Of a stretch of DNA of 64,000 nucleotides, positions 16,269 through 24,780 are shown in pieces. Numbering within the stretch: position 1 is the stretch's first letter; every line of letters begins with the position of its first letter. The DNA is from Streptomyces griseomycini (lineage in GTDB: Bacteria > Actinomycetota > Actinomycetes > Streptomycetales > Streptomycetaceae). The DNA lies in the NCBI RefSeq assembly GCF_014203535.1, contig NZ_JACHJI010000015.1, positions 99,728 to 163,727 on the forward strand. The letters are read 5' to 3'. Below the pieces are notes generated by a model. That model ran no database searches, had not been told where the DNA came from, and saw only the letters and a program-made list of their open reading frames with translations. Position numbers and translations under genes: made by a program.

Positions 16269-17191
16269 TGGCCACGGTCACCGAGGCGCCACCCCTGGCG
16301 CCCGCCCCGGGGACGAAACCACCGCGCAGGCGGGGCCGCTGGACGCCGTACCTCCTGCTGCTGCCCGGACTGCTGTGGCTGCTCGTGTTCTTCGCGCTGC
16401 CGGTGATCTACCAGGCCTCCACGTCCGTGCAGACGGGCTCCCTGGAGGAGGGCTACGAGGTCACCTGGCACTTCGCGACCTACTGGGACGCGCTGTCCGA
16501 GTACTGGCCGCAGTTCGTCCGCTCGGTGCTCTACGCGGCCTCCGCGACCGTGCTGTGCCTGCTGCTCGGCTACCCGCTGGCGTACCTGATCGCGTTCCGC
16601 GCGGGACGCTGGCGGAACCTGATCATGATCCTGGTGATCGCGCCGTTCTTCACCAGCTTCCTGATCCGCACGCTCGCCTGGAAGACGATCCTCGCCGACG
16701 GCGGCCCGGTGGTCGGCGCCCTGGACGCGCTGCACGTCCTGGACGTGACGGCCTGGCTCGGGTGGACCGCCGGCGACCGGGTGCTCGCCACCCCGCTCGC
16801 GGTGGTCTGCGGTCTGACGTACAACTTCCTGCCGTTCATGATCCTGCCGCTCTACACCTCGCTGGAGCGCATCGACCCCCGGCTGCACGAGGCGGCGAAC
16901 GACCTGTACGCCAGGCCGTCGACCACCTTCCGCAAGGTCACCTTCCCGCTGTCGATGCCGGGCGTGGTCTCCGGCACGCTGCTGACCTTCATCCCCGCCA
17001 CCGGCGACTACATCAACGCGGACCTGCTCGGCTCCACCGACACCCGCATGGTCGGCAACGTGATCCAGTCGCAGTTCCTGCGGATCCTCGACTACCCGAC
17101 GGCCGCCGCGCTCTCCTTCATCCTGATGGCCGCGATCCTGTTCATGGTCACGTTCTACATCCGCAGGTCCGGCACGGAGGATCTGGTTTAA
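16268..17191 (+). CDS. Polyamine ABC transporter permease (PotB-like)
   Basis: This 307-residue inner-membrane permease has six predicted helices, the first being YLLLLPGLLWLLVFFALPVI. The cytoplasmic EAA loop, which docks to the ATPase, is at LHEAANDLYARPSTTFRKVT. The start overlaps the ATPase stop, and the TAA stop directly abuts the ATG of the second permease. It forms the membrane channel with the protein at 17192-17992. Confidence 0.95.
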   Translation: MATVTEAPPLAPAPGTKPPRRRGRWTPYLLLLPGLLWLLVFFALPVIYQASTSVQTGSLEEGYEVTWHFATYWDALSEYWPQFVRSVLYAASATVLCLLLGYPLAYLIAFRAGRWRNLIMILVIAPFFTSFLIRTLAWKTILADGGPVVGALDALHVLDVTAWLGWTAGDRVLATPLAVVCGLTYNFLPFMILPLYTSLERIDPRLHEAANDLYARPSTTFRKVTFPLSMPGVVSGTLLTFIPATGDYINADLLGSTDTRMVGNVIQSQFLRILDYPTAAALSFILMAAILFMVTFYIRRSGTEDLV

Positions 17192-17992
17192 ATGACCCTC
17201 GTCAACTGGCTCAAGCGCCACCTCGTCGTCATCGCGGGACTGCTGACGCTCGCGTACCTCCTCCTGCCGAACGTCATCGTCACCGTGTTCTCCTTCAACA
17301 ACCCGAAGGGGCGCTTCAACTACGCGTGGCAGGAGTTCTCCACGGACGCCTGGAAGGACCCCTGCGGGGTCTCCGGGCTGTGCGCCTCGCTGTCGCTCAG
17401 CCTCCAGATCGCGCTCTGGGCGACGCTCGGCGCCACCCTGCTCGGCACGATGATCGCCTTCGCGCTGGTCCGCTACCGCTTCCGCGCCCGCGGCGCCGTG
17501 AACTCGCTGATCTTCCTGCCGATGGCGATGCCCGAGGTGGTCATGGCGGCCTCGCTGCTCACCCTGTTCCTCAACATGGGCGCGCAGCTGGGCTTCTGGA
17601 CGATCCTGATCGCCCACATCATGTTCTGCCTCAGCTTCGTCGTGGTCGCCGTGAAGGCGCGCGTGATGTCGATGGACCCGCGGCTGGAGCAGGCCGCCCA
17701 GGACCTGTACGCCGGCCCGTTCCAGACGTTCGTCCGGGTCACGCTGCCGATCGCGGCGCCCGGCATCGCGGCGGGCGCGCTGCTCGCCTTCGCGCTCTCC
17801 TTCGACGACTTCATCATCACCAACTTCAACGCCGGCTCGACCGTCACCTTCCCGATGTTCGTCTGGGGCTCCGCCCAGCGCGGAACGCCCGTGCAGATCA
17901 ACGTCATCGGCACGGCCATGTTCGTCGTGGCCGTTCTGCTGGTGCTGGTGTCCATGGTCGTCGGCAACCGCCGCAAGCGGCAGAAGGCATAG
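17192..17992 (+). CDS. Polyamine ABC transporter permease (PotC-like)
   Basis: This 266-residue partner permease has six predicted helices and the EAA loop LEQAAQDLYAGPFQTFVRVT. The periplasmic side carries the LSFDDFIITNFNAG region typical of PotC/PotI. The ATG follows the stop of PotB with no gap. It is followed after 37 bases, with AGGGAG, by the FAD oxidase gene of the same operon. Confidence 0.95.
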   Translation: MTLVNWLKRHLVVIAGLLTLAYLLLPNVIVTVFSFNNPKGRFNYAWQEFSTDAWKDPCGVSGLCASLSLSLQIALWATLGATLLGTMIAFALVRYRFRARGAVNSLIFLPMAMPEVVMAASLLTLFLNMGAQLGFWTILIAHIMFCLSFVVVAVKARVMSMDPRLEQAAQDLYAGPFQTFVRVTLPIAAPGIAAGALLAFALSFDDFIITNFNAGSTVTFPMFVWGSAQRGTPVQINVIGTAMFVVAVLLVLVSMVVGNRRKRQKA

Positions 17993-18029
17993 AGAAGAAA
18001 CCGGAAGCACCCCGTAGGGAGTTGAAATC

Positions 18030-19448
18030 ATGGCCCCTAGCGCCATGAGCCGTTGGACGAGATCCCTTTCCGAAGCCCGGCCGGTGGCCTACTGGCTGGA
18101 CGACCCCGGCAGGCCCGAGCCCGAACCCGCCCTCACCGGCACCGAGACCTGCGACCTGCTGGTCGTCGGCGGCGGCTACAGCGGGCTGTGGACCGCGCTG
18201 ATCGCCAAGGAGCGCGACCCCGGGCGGGACGTGGTGCTGGTGGAGGGCCGCGAGGTGGGCTGGGCCGCCTCGGGCCGCAACGGCGGGTTCTGCGCCGCCT
18301 CCCTCACCCACGGCCTGCCGAACGGGCTCACCCGATGGCCGGGCGAGATCCACAAGCTGGAGGAACTGGGCGCCCGCAACCTCGACGCCATCGAGGAGAC
18401 GGTCGCCCGCCACTCCATCGACTGCGACTTCGAACGCACCGGCGAGATCGACGTCGCCACCGAGGCCCACCAGGTGCGGGAGCTGCGCGACTGGTACCGG
18501 GAGGTCGAGCGCGCGGGCCTCGCCGAGGGCATCGACCTCCTGGACGCCGAAGCGGTGCGGGAACAGGTGGACTCCCCGACCTTCCGGGCCGGCCTGTGGG
18601 ACCGGCGGGGCGTGGCGATGCTCCACCCGGCCAAGCTCGCCTGGGGCCTGAAGCGGGCCTGCCGCGAACTCGGCGTGCGTGTCCACGAACGCACCCCCGC
18701 GCTGACGTTGAAGCCGTACGGCGCCGGCATGGCCGTCCGCACCCCCTACGGGCAGATCCGGGCCCGCACGGTGGCCCTCGGCACGAACGTCTTCCCCAGT
18801 CTGGTCCGCCGGGTCCGCTCCTACACCGTCCCGGTCTACGACTACGCCCTGATGACCGAGCCGCTCACCGCCGACCAGCTCGCGTCGATCGGCTGGAAGA
18901 ACCGCCAGGGCCTCGGTGACAGCGCCAACCGGTTCCACTACTTCCGGCTCTCCGCGGACAACCGCATCCTGTGGGGCGGCTACGACGCGATCTATCCGTA
19001 CGGCGGCCGGGTGCGCGCCGAGTACGACGACCGGCCGGAGACCTACGCCAAGCTCGCCGGGCACTTCTTCACCTGCTTCCCGCAGCTGGAGGGCGTGCGC
19101 TTCACCCACGCCTGGGGCGGCGCGATCGACACCTGCTCCCGCTTCTCGGCGTTCTTCGGCACGGCGCACGCGGGGAAGGTGGCGTACGCGGCGGGCTACA
19201 CGGGGCTCGGCGTGGGCGCCACCCGCTTCGGCGCCGAGGTGATGCTTGACCTGCTGGCGGGGGAGCGGACCGAGCGCACGGAACTGGAGATGGTGCGCAG
19301 GAAGCCGCTGCCGTTCCCGCCCGAGCCGTTCGCGTGGACCGGCATCGCGCTCACCAAGTGGTCACTGGCCCGGGCCGACGCGCACGGCGGGCGCCGCAAC
19401 CTGTGGCTGCGGACGATGGACCGGCTGGGGCTGGGCTTCGACAGCTGA
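18030..19448 (+). CDS. FAD-dependent amine oxidoreductase (gamma-glutamylputrescine oxidase type)
   Basis: This 472-residue DAO-fold flavoenzyme has the dinucleotide-binding site LLVVGGGYSGLWTALIA near residue 44, then VVLVEGREVGWAASGRNGGF, which matches PuuB/glycine-oxidase-like enzymes, and a C-terminal GYTGLGVGATRFGAEV that closes the FAD site. It should oxidise a primary amine such as gamma-glutamylputrescine to the aldehyde with release of ammonia and hydrogen peroxide. It is the last gene of the polyamine operon, and its product would feed the aldehyde dehydrogenase at 12237. The ATG at 18030 follows AGGGAG by 9-10 bases; an internal ATG at residue 6 is possible. Confidence 0.9.
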   Translation: MAPSAMSRWTRSLSEARPVAYWLDDPGRPEPEPALTGTETCDLLVVGGGYSGLWTALIAKERDPGRDVVLVEGREVGWAASGRNGGFCAASLTHGLPNGLTRWPGEIHKLEELGARNLDAIEETVARHSIDCDFERTGEIDVATEAHQVRELRDWYREVERAGLAEGIDLLDAEAVREQVDSPTFRAGLWDRRGVAMLHPAKLAWGLKRACRELGVRVHERTPALTLKPYGAGMAVRTPYGQIRARTVALGTNVFPSLVRRVRSYTVPVYDYALMTEPLTADQLASIGWKNRQGLGDSANRFHYFRLSADNRILWGGYDAIYPYGGRVRAEYDDRPETYAKLAGHFFTCFPQLEGVRFTHAWGGAIDTCSRFSAFFGTAHAGKVAYAAGYTGLGVGATRFGAEVMLDLLAGERTERTELEMVRRKPLPFPPEPFAWTGIALTKWSLARADAHGGRRNLWLRTMDRLGLGFDS

Positions 19449-19513
19449 GGCGACAGCGGCCCGGGCGACAGCGGCTGAGGCCACAGTCGGCGGCAGAGGT
19501 CTTGACAACACGA

Positions 19514-19527
19514 TTGGTCTGGACCAA
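19514..19527. promoter_or_regulatory. DasR-type operator (dre) in the chitinase promoter
   Basis: TTGGTCTGGACCAA is an inverted repeat (TTGGTC-TG-GACCAA) that closely matches the DasR consensus TGGTCTAGACCA known from Streptomyces chitin genes. It lies 6 bases downstream of a consensus -35 box TTGACA (19502-19507), so it occupies the spacer and -10 region and would block transcription. It is 47 bases upstream of the chitinase start. Confidence 0.75.
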
Positions 19528-19573
19528 GTTGGGCGCGCTCCACCCTCCTCGTCCCCCATGTCCGGAGGCACTC

Positions 19574-21388
19574 GTGGAACGCTCCAGACCTCTCGCCCGC
19601 CGGCCCCTCGTCGCGCTGCTCACCGCCACGGCCCTCGCCGCGACCGGCGTGACCGCGCTCGCGTCGGCCGCCCGCGCGGCCGACGCGGACCTGGCCAGGA
19701 ACGGCGGTTTCGAGTCCGGCCTCGACGGCTGGACCTGTACGGCCGGCACGACCGTGAACGCGCCGGTGCACGGCGGACGCGCAGCGCTCGAGGCGACCCC
19801 GTCCGGCGCCGACAACGCCCGGTGCGCGCAGACCGTGACCGTGAGACCGGACTCCCAGTACACGCTCTCCGGCCACGTCCGCGGCGCATACGTCCACCTG
19901 GGCGCGAGCGGCACCGGCACCACCGACGTCTCCACCTGGGTCCAGTCCGCCCCCGACTGGCGGCAGCTCACCACCACCTTCCGCACCGGCCCCTCCACCA
20001 CCCGGGTCACGATCTACACCCACGGCTGGTACGGCACGGGTGCCTACCACGCCGACGACATCTCCCTCACCGGCCCCGGAGGCGAGACCGGGCAGCCGCC
20101 CGCCCCGCCCACCGGCCTCGCGGCCGGCACCGTCACCTCGACCAGCGTGGCCCTGTCCTGGTCGCCGGTGGCGGGCGCCACCGGCTACGCGGTCTACCGC
20201 GACGGCACCAAGGTGCGGACGGTGAGCGGGACCTCGGCCACCGTGTCCGGCCTGACGCCGAAGACGGCGTACGCCTTCCAGGTCACCGCCCTGAACGGCG
20301 CCGGCGAGTCCGCCCGCTCCGCCACGGTGACCGCGACGACCACCGAACCCGACTCGGGCGGCGGCCCCTCCGACCTCCCGCCCCACGCCCTGGTCGGCTA
20401 CCTCCACGCGAGCTTCGCCAACGGCTCCGGCTACACGCGCCTGGCCGACGTCCCCGACAGCTGGGACGTCATCGACCTGGCCTTCGGCGAGCCGACGTCG
20501 GTCACCTCCGGGGACATCCGCTTCGAGCGCTGTCCGGTGACCGAGTGCCCGGACGTCGAGAGCGACGCCGAGTTCAAGGCGGCGATCAAGGCCAAGCAGG
20601 CGGCCGGCAAGAAGGTGCTGATCTCCATCGGCGGCCAGAACGGCCAGGTGCGGCTCACCACCACCGTCGCCCGTGACACGTTCGTCTCCTCCGTCTCGAA
20701 GATCATCGACGAGTACGGCCTCGACGGCCTCGACATCGACTTCGAGGGCCACTCGCTGTCCTTGGACGCCGACGACACCGACTTCAAGAATCCGAAGACC
20801 CCGGTGATCGTCCACCTGATCTCCGCACTGAAGACCCTCAAGGCCAAGTACGGCGACGACTTCGTGCTCACCATGGCCCCGGAGACGTTCTTCGTCCAGC
20901 TCGGTTACCAGTACTACGGCACCGGCAAGTGGGGCGGCCAGGACCCCAGGGCGGGCGCGTACCTGCCGGTGATCCACGCGATGCGCGACGACCTGACCCT
21001 GCTGCACGTCCAGGACTACAACTCCGGCCCGATCATGGGCCTGGACAACCAGTACCACTCCATGGGCGGCGCGGACTTCCACATTGCGATGACCGACATG
21101 CTGCTCACCGGCTTCCCGGTCGCGGGCGACGCGGACAACGTCTTCCCGCCGCTGCGCCCGGACCAGGTCGCCATCGGCATGCCGGCCACGACCAACGCGG
21201 GCAACGGGCACGTGTCGCCGGCCGAGGTCACCAAGACCCTGGACTGCCTGACGAAGCGCACGAACTGCGGCTCGTACGCCACCCACGGGACCTGGCCCGG
21301 GCTGCGCGGCCTGATGACCTGGTCGATCAACTGGGACCGGTTCGGGGGCTGGGAGTTCCAGCGGACCTTCGACGGCTACTTCGGCTGA
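19574..21388 (+). CDS. Secreted family 18 chitinase with carbohydrate-binding and fibronectin III domains
   Basis: This 604-residue secreted enzyme has a Sec signal peptide of about 36 residues ending near ARA|ADA. A CBM4/CenC-like carbohydrate-binding domain (about 38-165, beginning NGGFESGLDGWTC) is followed by a fibronectin type III domain (about 173-255) and a GH18 catalytic domain (about 270-604). The catalytic motif is DGLDIDFE near residue 390. It cleaves chitin outside the cell with retention of configuration. The GTG start has GGAGG 5 bases upstream. A DasR operator controls the promoter. From memory its S. coelicolor counterpart is one of the characterised GH18 set (possibly chiB). 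The last 62 bases overlap the convergent PAP2 gene. Confidence 0.93.
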   Translation: MERSRPLARRPLVALLTATALAATGVTALASAARAADADLARNGGFESGLDGWTCTAGTTVNAPVHGGRAALEATPSGADNARCAQTVTVRPDSQYTLSGHVRGAYVHLGASGTGTTDVSTWVQSAPDWRQLTTTFRTGPSTTRVTIYTHGWYGTGAYHADDISLTGPGGETGQPPAPPTGLAAGTVTSTSVALSWSPVAGATGYAVYRDGTKVRTVSGTSATVSGLTPKTAYAFQVTALNGAGESARSATVTATTTEPDSGGGPSDLPPHALVGYLHASFANGSGYTRLADVPDSWDVIDLAFGEPTSVTSGDIRFERCPVTECPDVESDAEFKAAIKAKQAAGKKVLISIGGQNGQVRLTTTVARDTFVSSVSKIIDEYGLDGLDIDFEGHSLSLDADDTDFKNPKTPVIVHLISALKTLKAKYGDDFVLTMAPETFFVQLGYQYYGTGKWGGQDPRAGAYLPVIHAMRDDLTLLHVQDYNSGPIMGLDNQYHSMGGADFHIAMTDMLLTGFPVAGDADNVFPPLRPDQVAIGMPATTNAGNGHVSPAEVTKTLDCLTKRTNCGSYATHGTWPGLRGLMTWSINWDRFGGWEFQRTFDGYFG

Positions 21389-22004
21389 CCAGCAGCCGCA
21401 GGCCGATCAGCAGCACCGCCCCCAGGCACCAACTGGCCGCCACGTCCAGCGGCCAGTGGTAGCCCCGGCGCACCAGCCCGAACGAGGCGCCGGCGACGAG
21501 GGCGGCGCAGAGCAGGACGAGCCCGCCGCGGACCGCCGCCGAGCGCAGCAGCGGAAGGAGCAGCAGCGTCGCCGCTCCGTACGCCACGACGGCGGTCGCG
21601 GTGTGGCCGGACGGGTAGTAGCCGACCGCCGGGGGCACGGCCGGGGTGCCCGGGCGGTCGGTCCACTCCTTCAGGGGCGCGACCAGCGCCGGCACCAGCG
21701 CCATCGCCAGGACCCCGGCGGCCGGCGGCAGCCACCAGCGGTCCACGCCTGTGGCGCGCCCGTGCCACGCGACGTACGCCAGCGCGGTCGCCAAGGCGGG
21801 CACGGCCACCTGCACGTCGCCGAGGTCGGCGAGCAGTTCGGAGGCCCGGTCCGGGTGGACGAGGGCCCTGCTCAGCCGCTCGTCCAGAGCCACCAGCGGG
21901 CCGTCGGCGACGACCTGCCAGGTGATCAGCGCGAAGAGGAGGACGGGCGGTCCGAGCAGCAGCATGACGCCCAGCTTCGCAGGTCCGCGATCACGTAACC
22001 TCAT
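21327..22004 (-). CDS. PAP2 superfamily membrane phosphatase
   Basis: This 225-residue membrane protein has five to six helices. The PAP2 phosphatase motifs are present: KEWTDRP (motif 1), YYPSGHT (motif 2, PSGH) and RRGYHWPLDV (motif 3, with the catalytic histidine). It probably dephosphorylates a lipid phosphate such as undecaprenyl pyrophosphate or phosphatidic acid. The ATG at 22004 puts a rare TTA leucine codon at position 3, which would make translation depend on the bldA tRNA. The start lies only 5 bases from the divergent GTG of the TPR gene, so one or both may be leaderless. The 3' end runs 62 bases into the convergent chitinase gene. Confidence 0.85.
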   Translation of the reverse strand: MRLRDRGPAKLGVMLLLGPPVLLFALITWQVVADGPLVALDERLSRALVHPDRASELLADLGDVQVAVPALATALAYVAWHGRATGVDRWWLPPAAGVLAMALVPALVAPLKEWTDRPGTPAVPPAVGYYPSGHTATAVVAYGAATLLLLPLLRSAAVRGGLVLLCAALVAGASFGLVRRGYHWPLDVAASWCLGAVLLIGLRLLVSRSSRRRSAGTPSPRTGPS

Positions 22005-22009
22005 CGCCC

Positions 22010-22822
22010 GTGAAGCGCATACGAACGGCACGGGACAGCGCGCGGGAAGAGCTCTTCGCCCGGCTCGAACTCCAGTACAGGGCGGGCGAGTACGAGGAGG
22101 TCGAGGCCGCGGCGCGCGCGTTCGCCGCGGCCCCGCGCCCGCCCTGGCGGAAGCGGCCCCTGCCGCAGTGGCAGGCGAGGACCCTGGCCACGGGGGCGGC
22201 CGTCGCACACGGACGAGGGGCGGAGGTGATGGCCGAGCTGGAGGCGCTGATCGCCGAGCTGAAGCCGGCCGACGCCGAGGCGCACGCACTGCGACTGGTG
22301 GTCCGCGACAACCGCGTGACGGTCCTCGTCGGCCAGGAGCGGTACGAGGAGGCCGAGGGCGAGGCGCTGGGCATCCTGCGCGAGGTGACCAGGCTCGCTC
22401 ACCCCGCCCCCCTGGGGAAGCTGGAGCTGAGCGCCCTGGGGAACCTGGCCGCCGCGCTGTGCGGGCAGGCCCGTTTCGACGAGGCGGAGGAGATCGCCCG
22501 CGGCAACCTGCCCCGTGCGGAGGAACCCGCTCTCGCCGCTCTGCACGCCACGCTGGTGCACAGTCTGAACGGACAGGGCAGGTACGAGGAGGCCCTGGCC
22601 GAAGCCCGCCGGAACACGCCCCACCAGGCCCGCAGGGACAGCGGGCGGCTGGACCTGGTCACGGCCCAGGCCCTGCGCGGTCTGGGCCGCCGCGGCGAGG
22701 CGGAGGCCGCGGCCCGCCGGGCGTTGACCGACTGCGGGCGCCACCTGCACCCGTCCCACCCCCGCATCCGGGAGGCCCGTTCCCTGCTGGCCCGCATCAC
22801 CGAGGAGGGCCCCCGCCCGTGA
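22010..22822 (+). CDS. Tetratricopeptide-repeat protein
   Basis: This 270-residue protein is made of helical TPR-like repeats, for example LARLELQYRAGEYEEVEAAA-type, RVTVLVGQERYEEAEGEALG, ALCGQARFDEAEEIARG and SLNGQGRYEEALAEARR. It has no signal peptide or catalytic motif, so a scaffolding role in the cytoplasm is likely. The GTG at 22010 is 5 bases from the start of the divergent PAP2 gene; a possible -10 box TAACCT at 21996-22001 would give a leaderless mRNA. A strong hairpin follows the stop. Confidence 0.75.
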   Translation: MKRIRTARDSAREELFARLELQYRAGEYEEVEAAARAFAAAPRPPWRKRPLPQWQARTLATGAAVAHGRGAEVMAELEALIAELKPADAEAHALRLVVRDNRVTVLVGQERYEEAEGEALGILREVTRLAHPAPLGKLELSALGNLAAALCGQARFDEAEEIARGNLPRAEEPALAALHATLVHSLNGQGRYEEALAEARRNTPHQARRDSGRLDLVTAQALRGLGRRGEAEAAARRALTDCGRHLHPSHPRIREARSLLARITEEGPRP

Positions 22823-22826
22823 ACGC

Positions 22827-22866
22827 CGAAGGGCCAGTGCAAGGGGGGGTGTGCACCGGCCCTTCG
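22827..22866. terminator. Hairpin terminator after the TPR gene
   Basis: CGAAGGGCC-A-GTGCA (22827-22841) pairs with TGCAC-C-GGCCCTTCG (22852-22866) around a G-rich loop, giving a 14-pair stem with one mismatch. It begins 4 bases after the TPR stop and can work in both directions. Confidence 0.75.
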
Positions 22867-22904
22867 GGGAACGGCTTGCCGTCTGTGCTGCCTGGGCGGC
22901 CGTC

Positions 22905-23060
22905 CGGACCGGAACGTCGCGCGCCCCGGGGGGTTTGGGGCGGGCGACCGTCCGATCGTGAGGAGACCCGGAGCCTTGGGCTCCGGTTGTGTGCGCGAGG
23001 GCACGACCAGGTCGAAGCTGGGGAGGCCTCGGCCCGACCGCCCACAGTCCCCTGTGGGCG
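22905..23060. ncRNA. Highly structured intergenic segment, candidate small RNA (strand unknown)
   Basis: Between the TPR and gabT terminators lie about 300 bases with no convincing gene but several strong hairpins. They are: a 12-pair stem with one mismatch (22916-22927 with 22937-22948) enclosed by CGGAC/GTCCG (22905-22909, 22950-22954); CCGGAGCC-TTG-GGCTCCGG near 22968-22986; and a perfect 9-pair stem CGCCCACAG-TCCC-CTGTGGGCG (23039-23060). A further imperfect stem lies at 23111-23131. I checked by eye for RNase P, tmRNA, SRP, 6S and the common riboswitch cores and found none. A new sRNA or a stack of terminator elements are the remaining options. Confidence 0.35.
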
Positions 23061-23169
23061 GGGTGTATCTCTCATCCGGGCTAGAACCTACGGCAGGGGA
23101 GGGGGTCGCGACAGGGGCAACGGGCTCCTGTCATCCACCCCGCACACGTTCTTCACACGCTCTGCCGTT

Positions 23170-23196
23170 CCGCCCCGGTCCGCCGGACCGGGGCGG
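23170..23196. terminator. Terminator of gabT
   Basis: CCGCCCCGGTCC (23170-23181) and GGACCGGGGCGG (23185-23196) form a perfect 12-pair stem with a GCC loop. It starts 22 bases beyond the gabT stop on the reverse strand. Confidence 0.8.
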
Positions 23197-23217
23197 CTCA
23201 CCTGCTCCGATGCCGGC

Positions 23218-24552
23218 TCAGATGCGTGCGAACGCCTGCTCGATGATGTCCAGGCCCTCGTTCAGCAGGTCCTCGCCGATGACCAGCGGGGGCAGGAAGC
23301 GCAGCACGTTGCCGTAGGTGCCACAGGTCAGGACCAGCAGGCCCTCCTGGTGGCAGGCCTTGGCCAGCGCGGCGGTCGCCTCCGGGTTCGGCTCCTTGGT
23401 CGTACGGTCCTTGACCAGCTCGATGGCGATCATCGCGCCCCGGCCGCGGACGTCGCCGATGACGTCGAACTTCTCCGCCATGGCGGTGAGGCGGGACTTC
23501 ATGACCGCCTCGATGTTCTTCGCCCTGGCGTTGAGGTCCAGCTCCTTCATCGTCTCGATGGCGCCCAGCGCGCCCGCGCAGGCCACGGGGTTGCCGCCGT
23601 AGGTGCCGCCCAGGCCGCCCGCGTGCGCGGCGTCCATGATCTCCGCGCGGCCGGTGACGGCGGCCAGCGGCAGACCGCCCGCGATGCCCTTCGCCGTCGT
23701 GATCAGGTCCGGGACGATGCCCTCGTCCTCGCAGGCGAACCACTGGCCGGTGCGGCAGAAGCCGGACTGGATCTCGTCGGCGACGAAGACGATCCCGTTG
23801 TCCCCGGCGAACCGGCTGATCGCGGGCAGGAAGCCCTTGGCCGGCTCGATGAAGCCGCCCTCGCCGAGCACCGGCTCGATGATGATCGCGGCCACGTTCT
23901 CGGCGCCGACCTGCTTGGTGATCTGGTCGATGGCCTGCGCGGCGGCCTCGGGGCCCGCGTTCTCCGGGCCGGTCGGCCAGCGGTAGCCGTAGGCGACCGG
24001 GACGCGGTACACCTCGGGCGCGAACGGGCCGAAGCCGTGCTTGTACGGCATGTTCTTCGCGGTCAGCGCCATGGTGAGGTTGGTGCGGCCGTGGTAGCCG
24101 TGGTCGAACACGACGACGGCCTGGCGCCCGGTGTACGCACGCGCGATCTTGACGGCGTTCTCGACGGCCTCGGCGCCGCTGTTGAACAGGGCCGACTTCT
24201 TGGCGTGGTCGCCCGGGGTCAGCTCGGCCAGCGCCTCGGCGACGGCCACGTAGCCCTCGTACGGCGTGACCATGAAGCAGGTGTGCGTGAAGTCGGCGAG
24301 CTGGGCGGACGCCTTGCGGACGACGGCCTCGGCGGAGGCGCCGACGGAGGTCACGGCGATGCCCGAGCCGAAGTCGATCAGCCGGTTGCCGTCGACGTCC
24401 TCGATGATCCCGCCGCCCGCACGCGCGGTGAACACGGGCAGCACGGAGCCCACGCCCTGCGCGACCGCGGCGGTGCGGCGGGCCTGCAGCTCCTGCGACT
24501 TCGGGCCGGGGATGGCGGTGACGACGCGGCGCTCCTGCGGAAGTGCGGTCAT
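23218..24552 (-). CDS. gabT: 4-aminobutyrate aminotransferase
   Basis: This 444-residue class III aminotransferase converts GABA and 2-oxoglutarate to succinate semialdehyde and glutamate. Motifs include FNSGAEAVENAVKIARAYTG, the PLP-phosphate and aspartate region VFVADEIQSGFCRTG, the PLP lysine in ITTAKGIAGGLP near residue 287, and GGTYGGNPVACAG. Length and motifs match actinobacterial GabT. The ATG at 24552 has AGGAG 7 bases upstream. It completes the route from polyamine through aminobutyraldehyde and GABA to succinate semialdehyde; the aldehyde dehydrogenase at 36085 or another could finish it. A terminator follows, and direct repeats in the upstream gap suggest regulation, perhaps by the nearby PucR protein. 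Confidence 0.95.
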   Translation of the reverse strand: MTALPQERRVVTAIPGPKSQELQARRTAAVAQGVGSVLPVFTARAGGGIIEDVDGNRLIDFGSGIAVTSVGASAEAVVRKASAQLADFTHTCFMVTPYEGYVAVAEALAELTPGDHAKKSALFNSGAEAVENAVKIARAYTGRQAVVVFDHGYHGRTNLTMALTAKNMPYKHGFGPFAPEVYRVPVAYGYRWPTGPENAGPEAAAQAIDQITKQVGAENVAAIIIEPVLGEGGFIEPAKGFLPAISRFAGDNGIVFVADEIQSGFCRTGQWFACEDEGIVPDLITTAKGIAGGLPLAAVTGRAEIMDAAHAGGLGGTYGGNPVACAGALGAIETMKELDLNARAKNIEAVMKSRLTAMAEKFDVIGDVRGRGAMIAIELVKDRTTKEPNPEATAALAKACHQEGLLVLTCGTYGNVLRFLPPLVIGEDLLNEGLDIIEQAFARI

Positions 24553-24642
24553 GCGGGGCTCCTGGGGGTGTAACGGACGCTTTTTCCTTCTTTTCTCGCA
24601 GGCTAGGGCGGCGGGAGGGGGCTGGGCATGCTCCATGTGGGC

Positions 24643-24676
24643 GTTGTCCGGGGGGCCCGGTTGTCCGCGGTGGACA
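24643..24676. promoter_or_regulatory. Direct and inverted repeats upstream of gabT
   Basis: GTTGTCCG occurs at 24643-24650 and 24660-24667 with a period of 17 bases, and the second copy forms the dyad TGTCC-N5-GGACA (24662-24676). The elements lie 91-124 bases upstream of gabT on the reverse strand, where they read GGACAAC. A GGACAAAC element also occurs before the aldehyde dehydrogenase at 36085. Binding by the PucR regulator is a guess from proximity. Confidence 0.35.
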
Positions 24677-24780
24677 TAGCGGCGGTGCGGCTCCGGCGCG
24701 GGGACGGGGATCCCGCCGTGGCCGGACCCGGCCGCGTAAGCGGTGAACTCGCCCTGCCGGGGCGTTAGATTGACTCGCTG

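Noticed and set aside
19196..21286. A 696-codon reverse frame across the chitinase
   Set aside because: The forward strand has clear signal peptide, domains and catalytic motif; the reverse product has no recognisable motif.
22867..23169. A known riboswitch, tmRNA, RNase P or SRP RNA in the structured gap
   Set aside because: None of the conserved core sequences of these RNAs could be found by eye on either strand.
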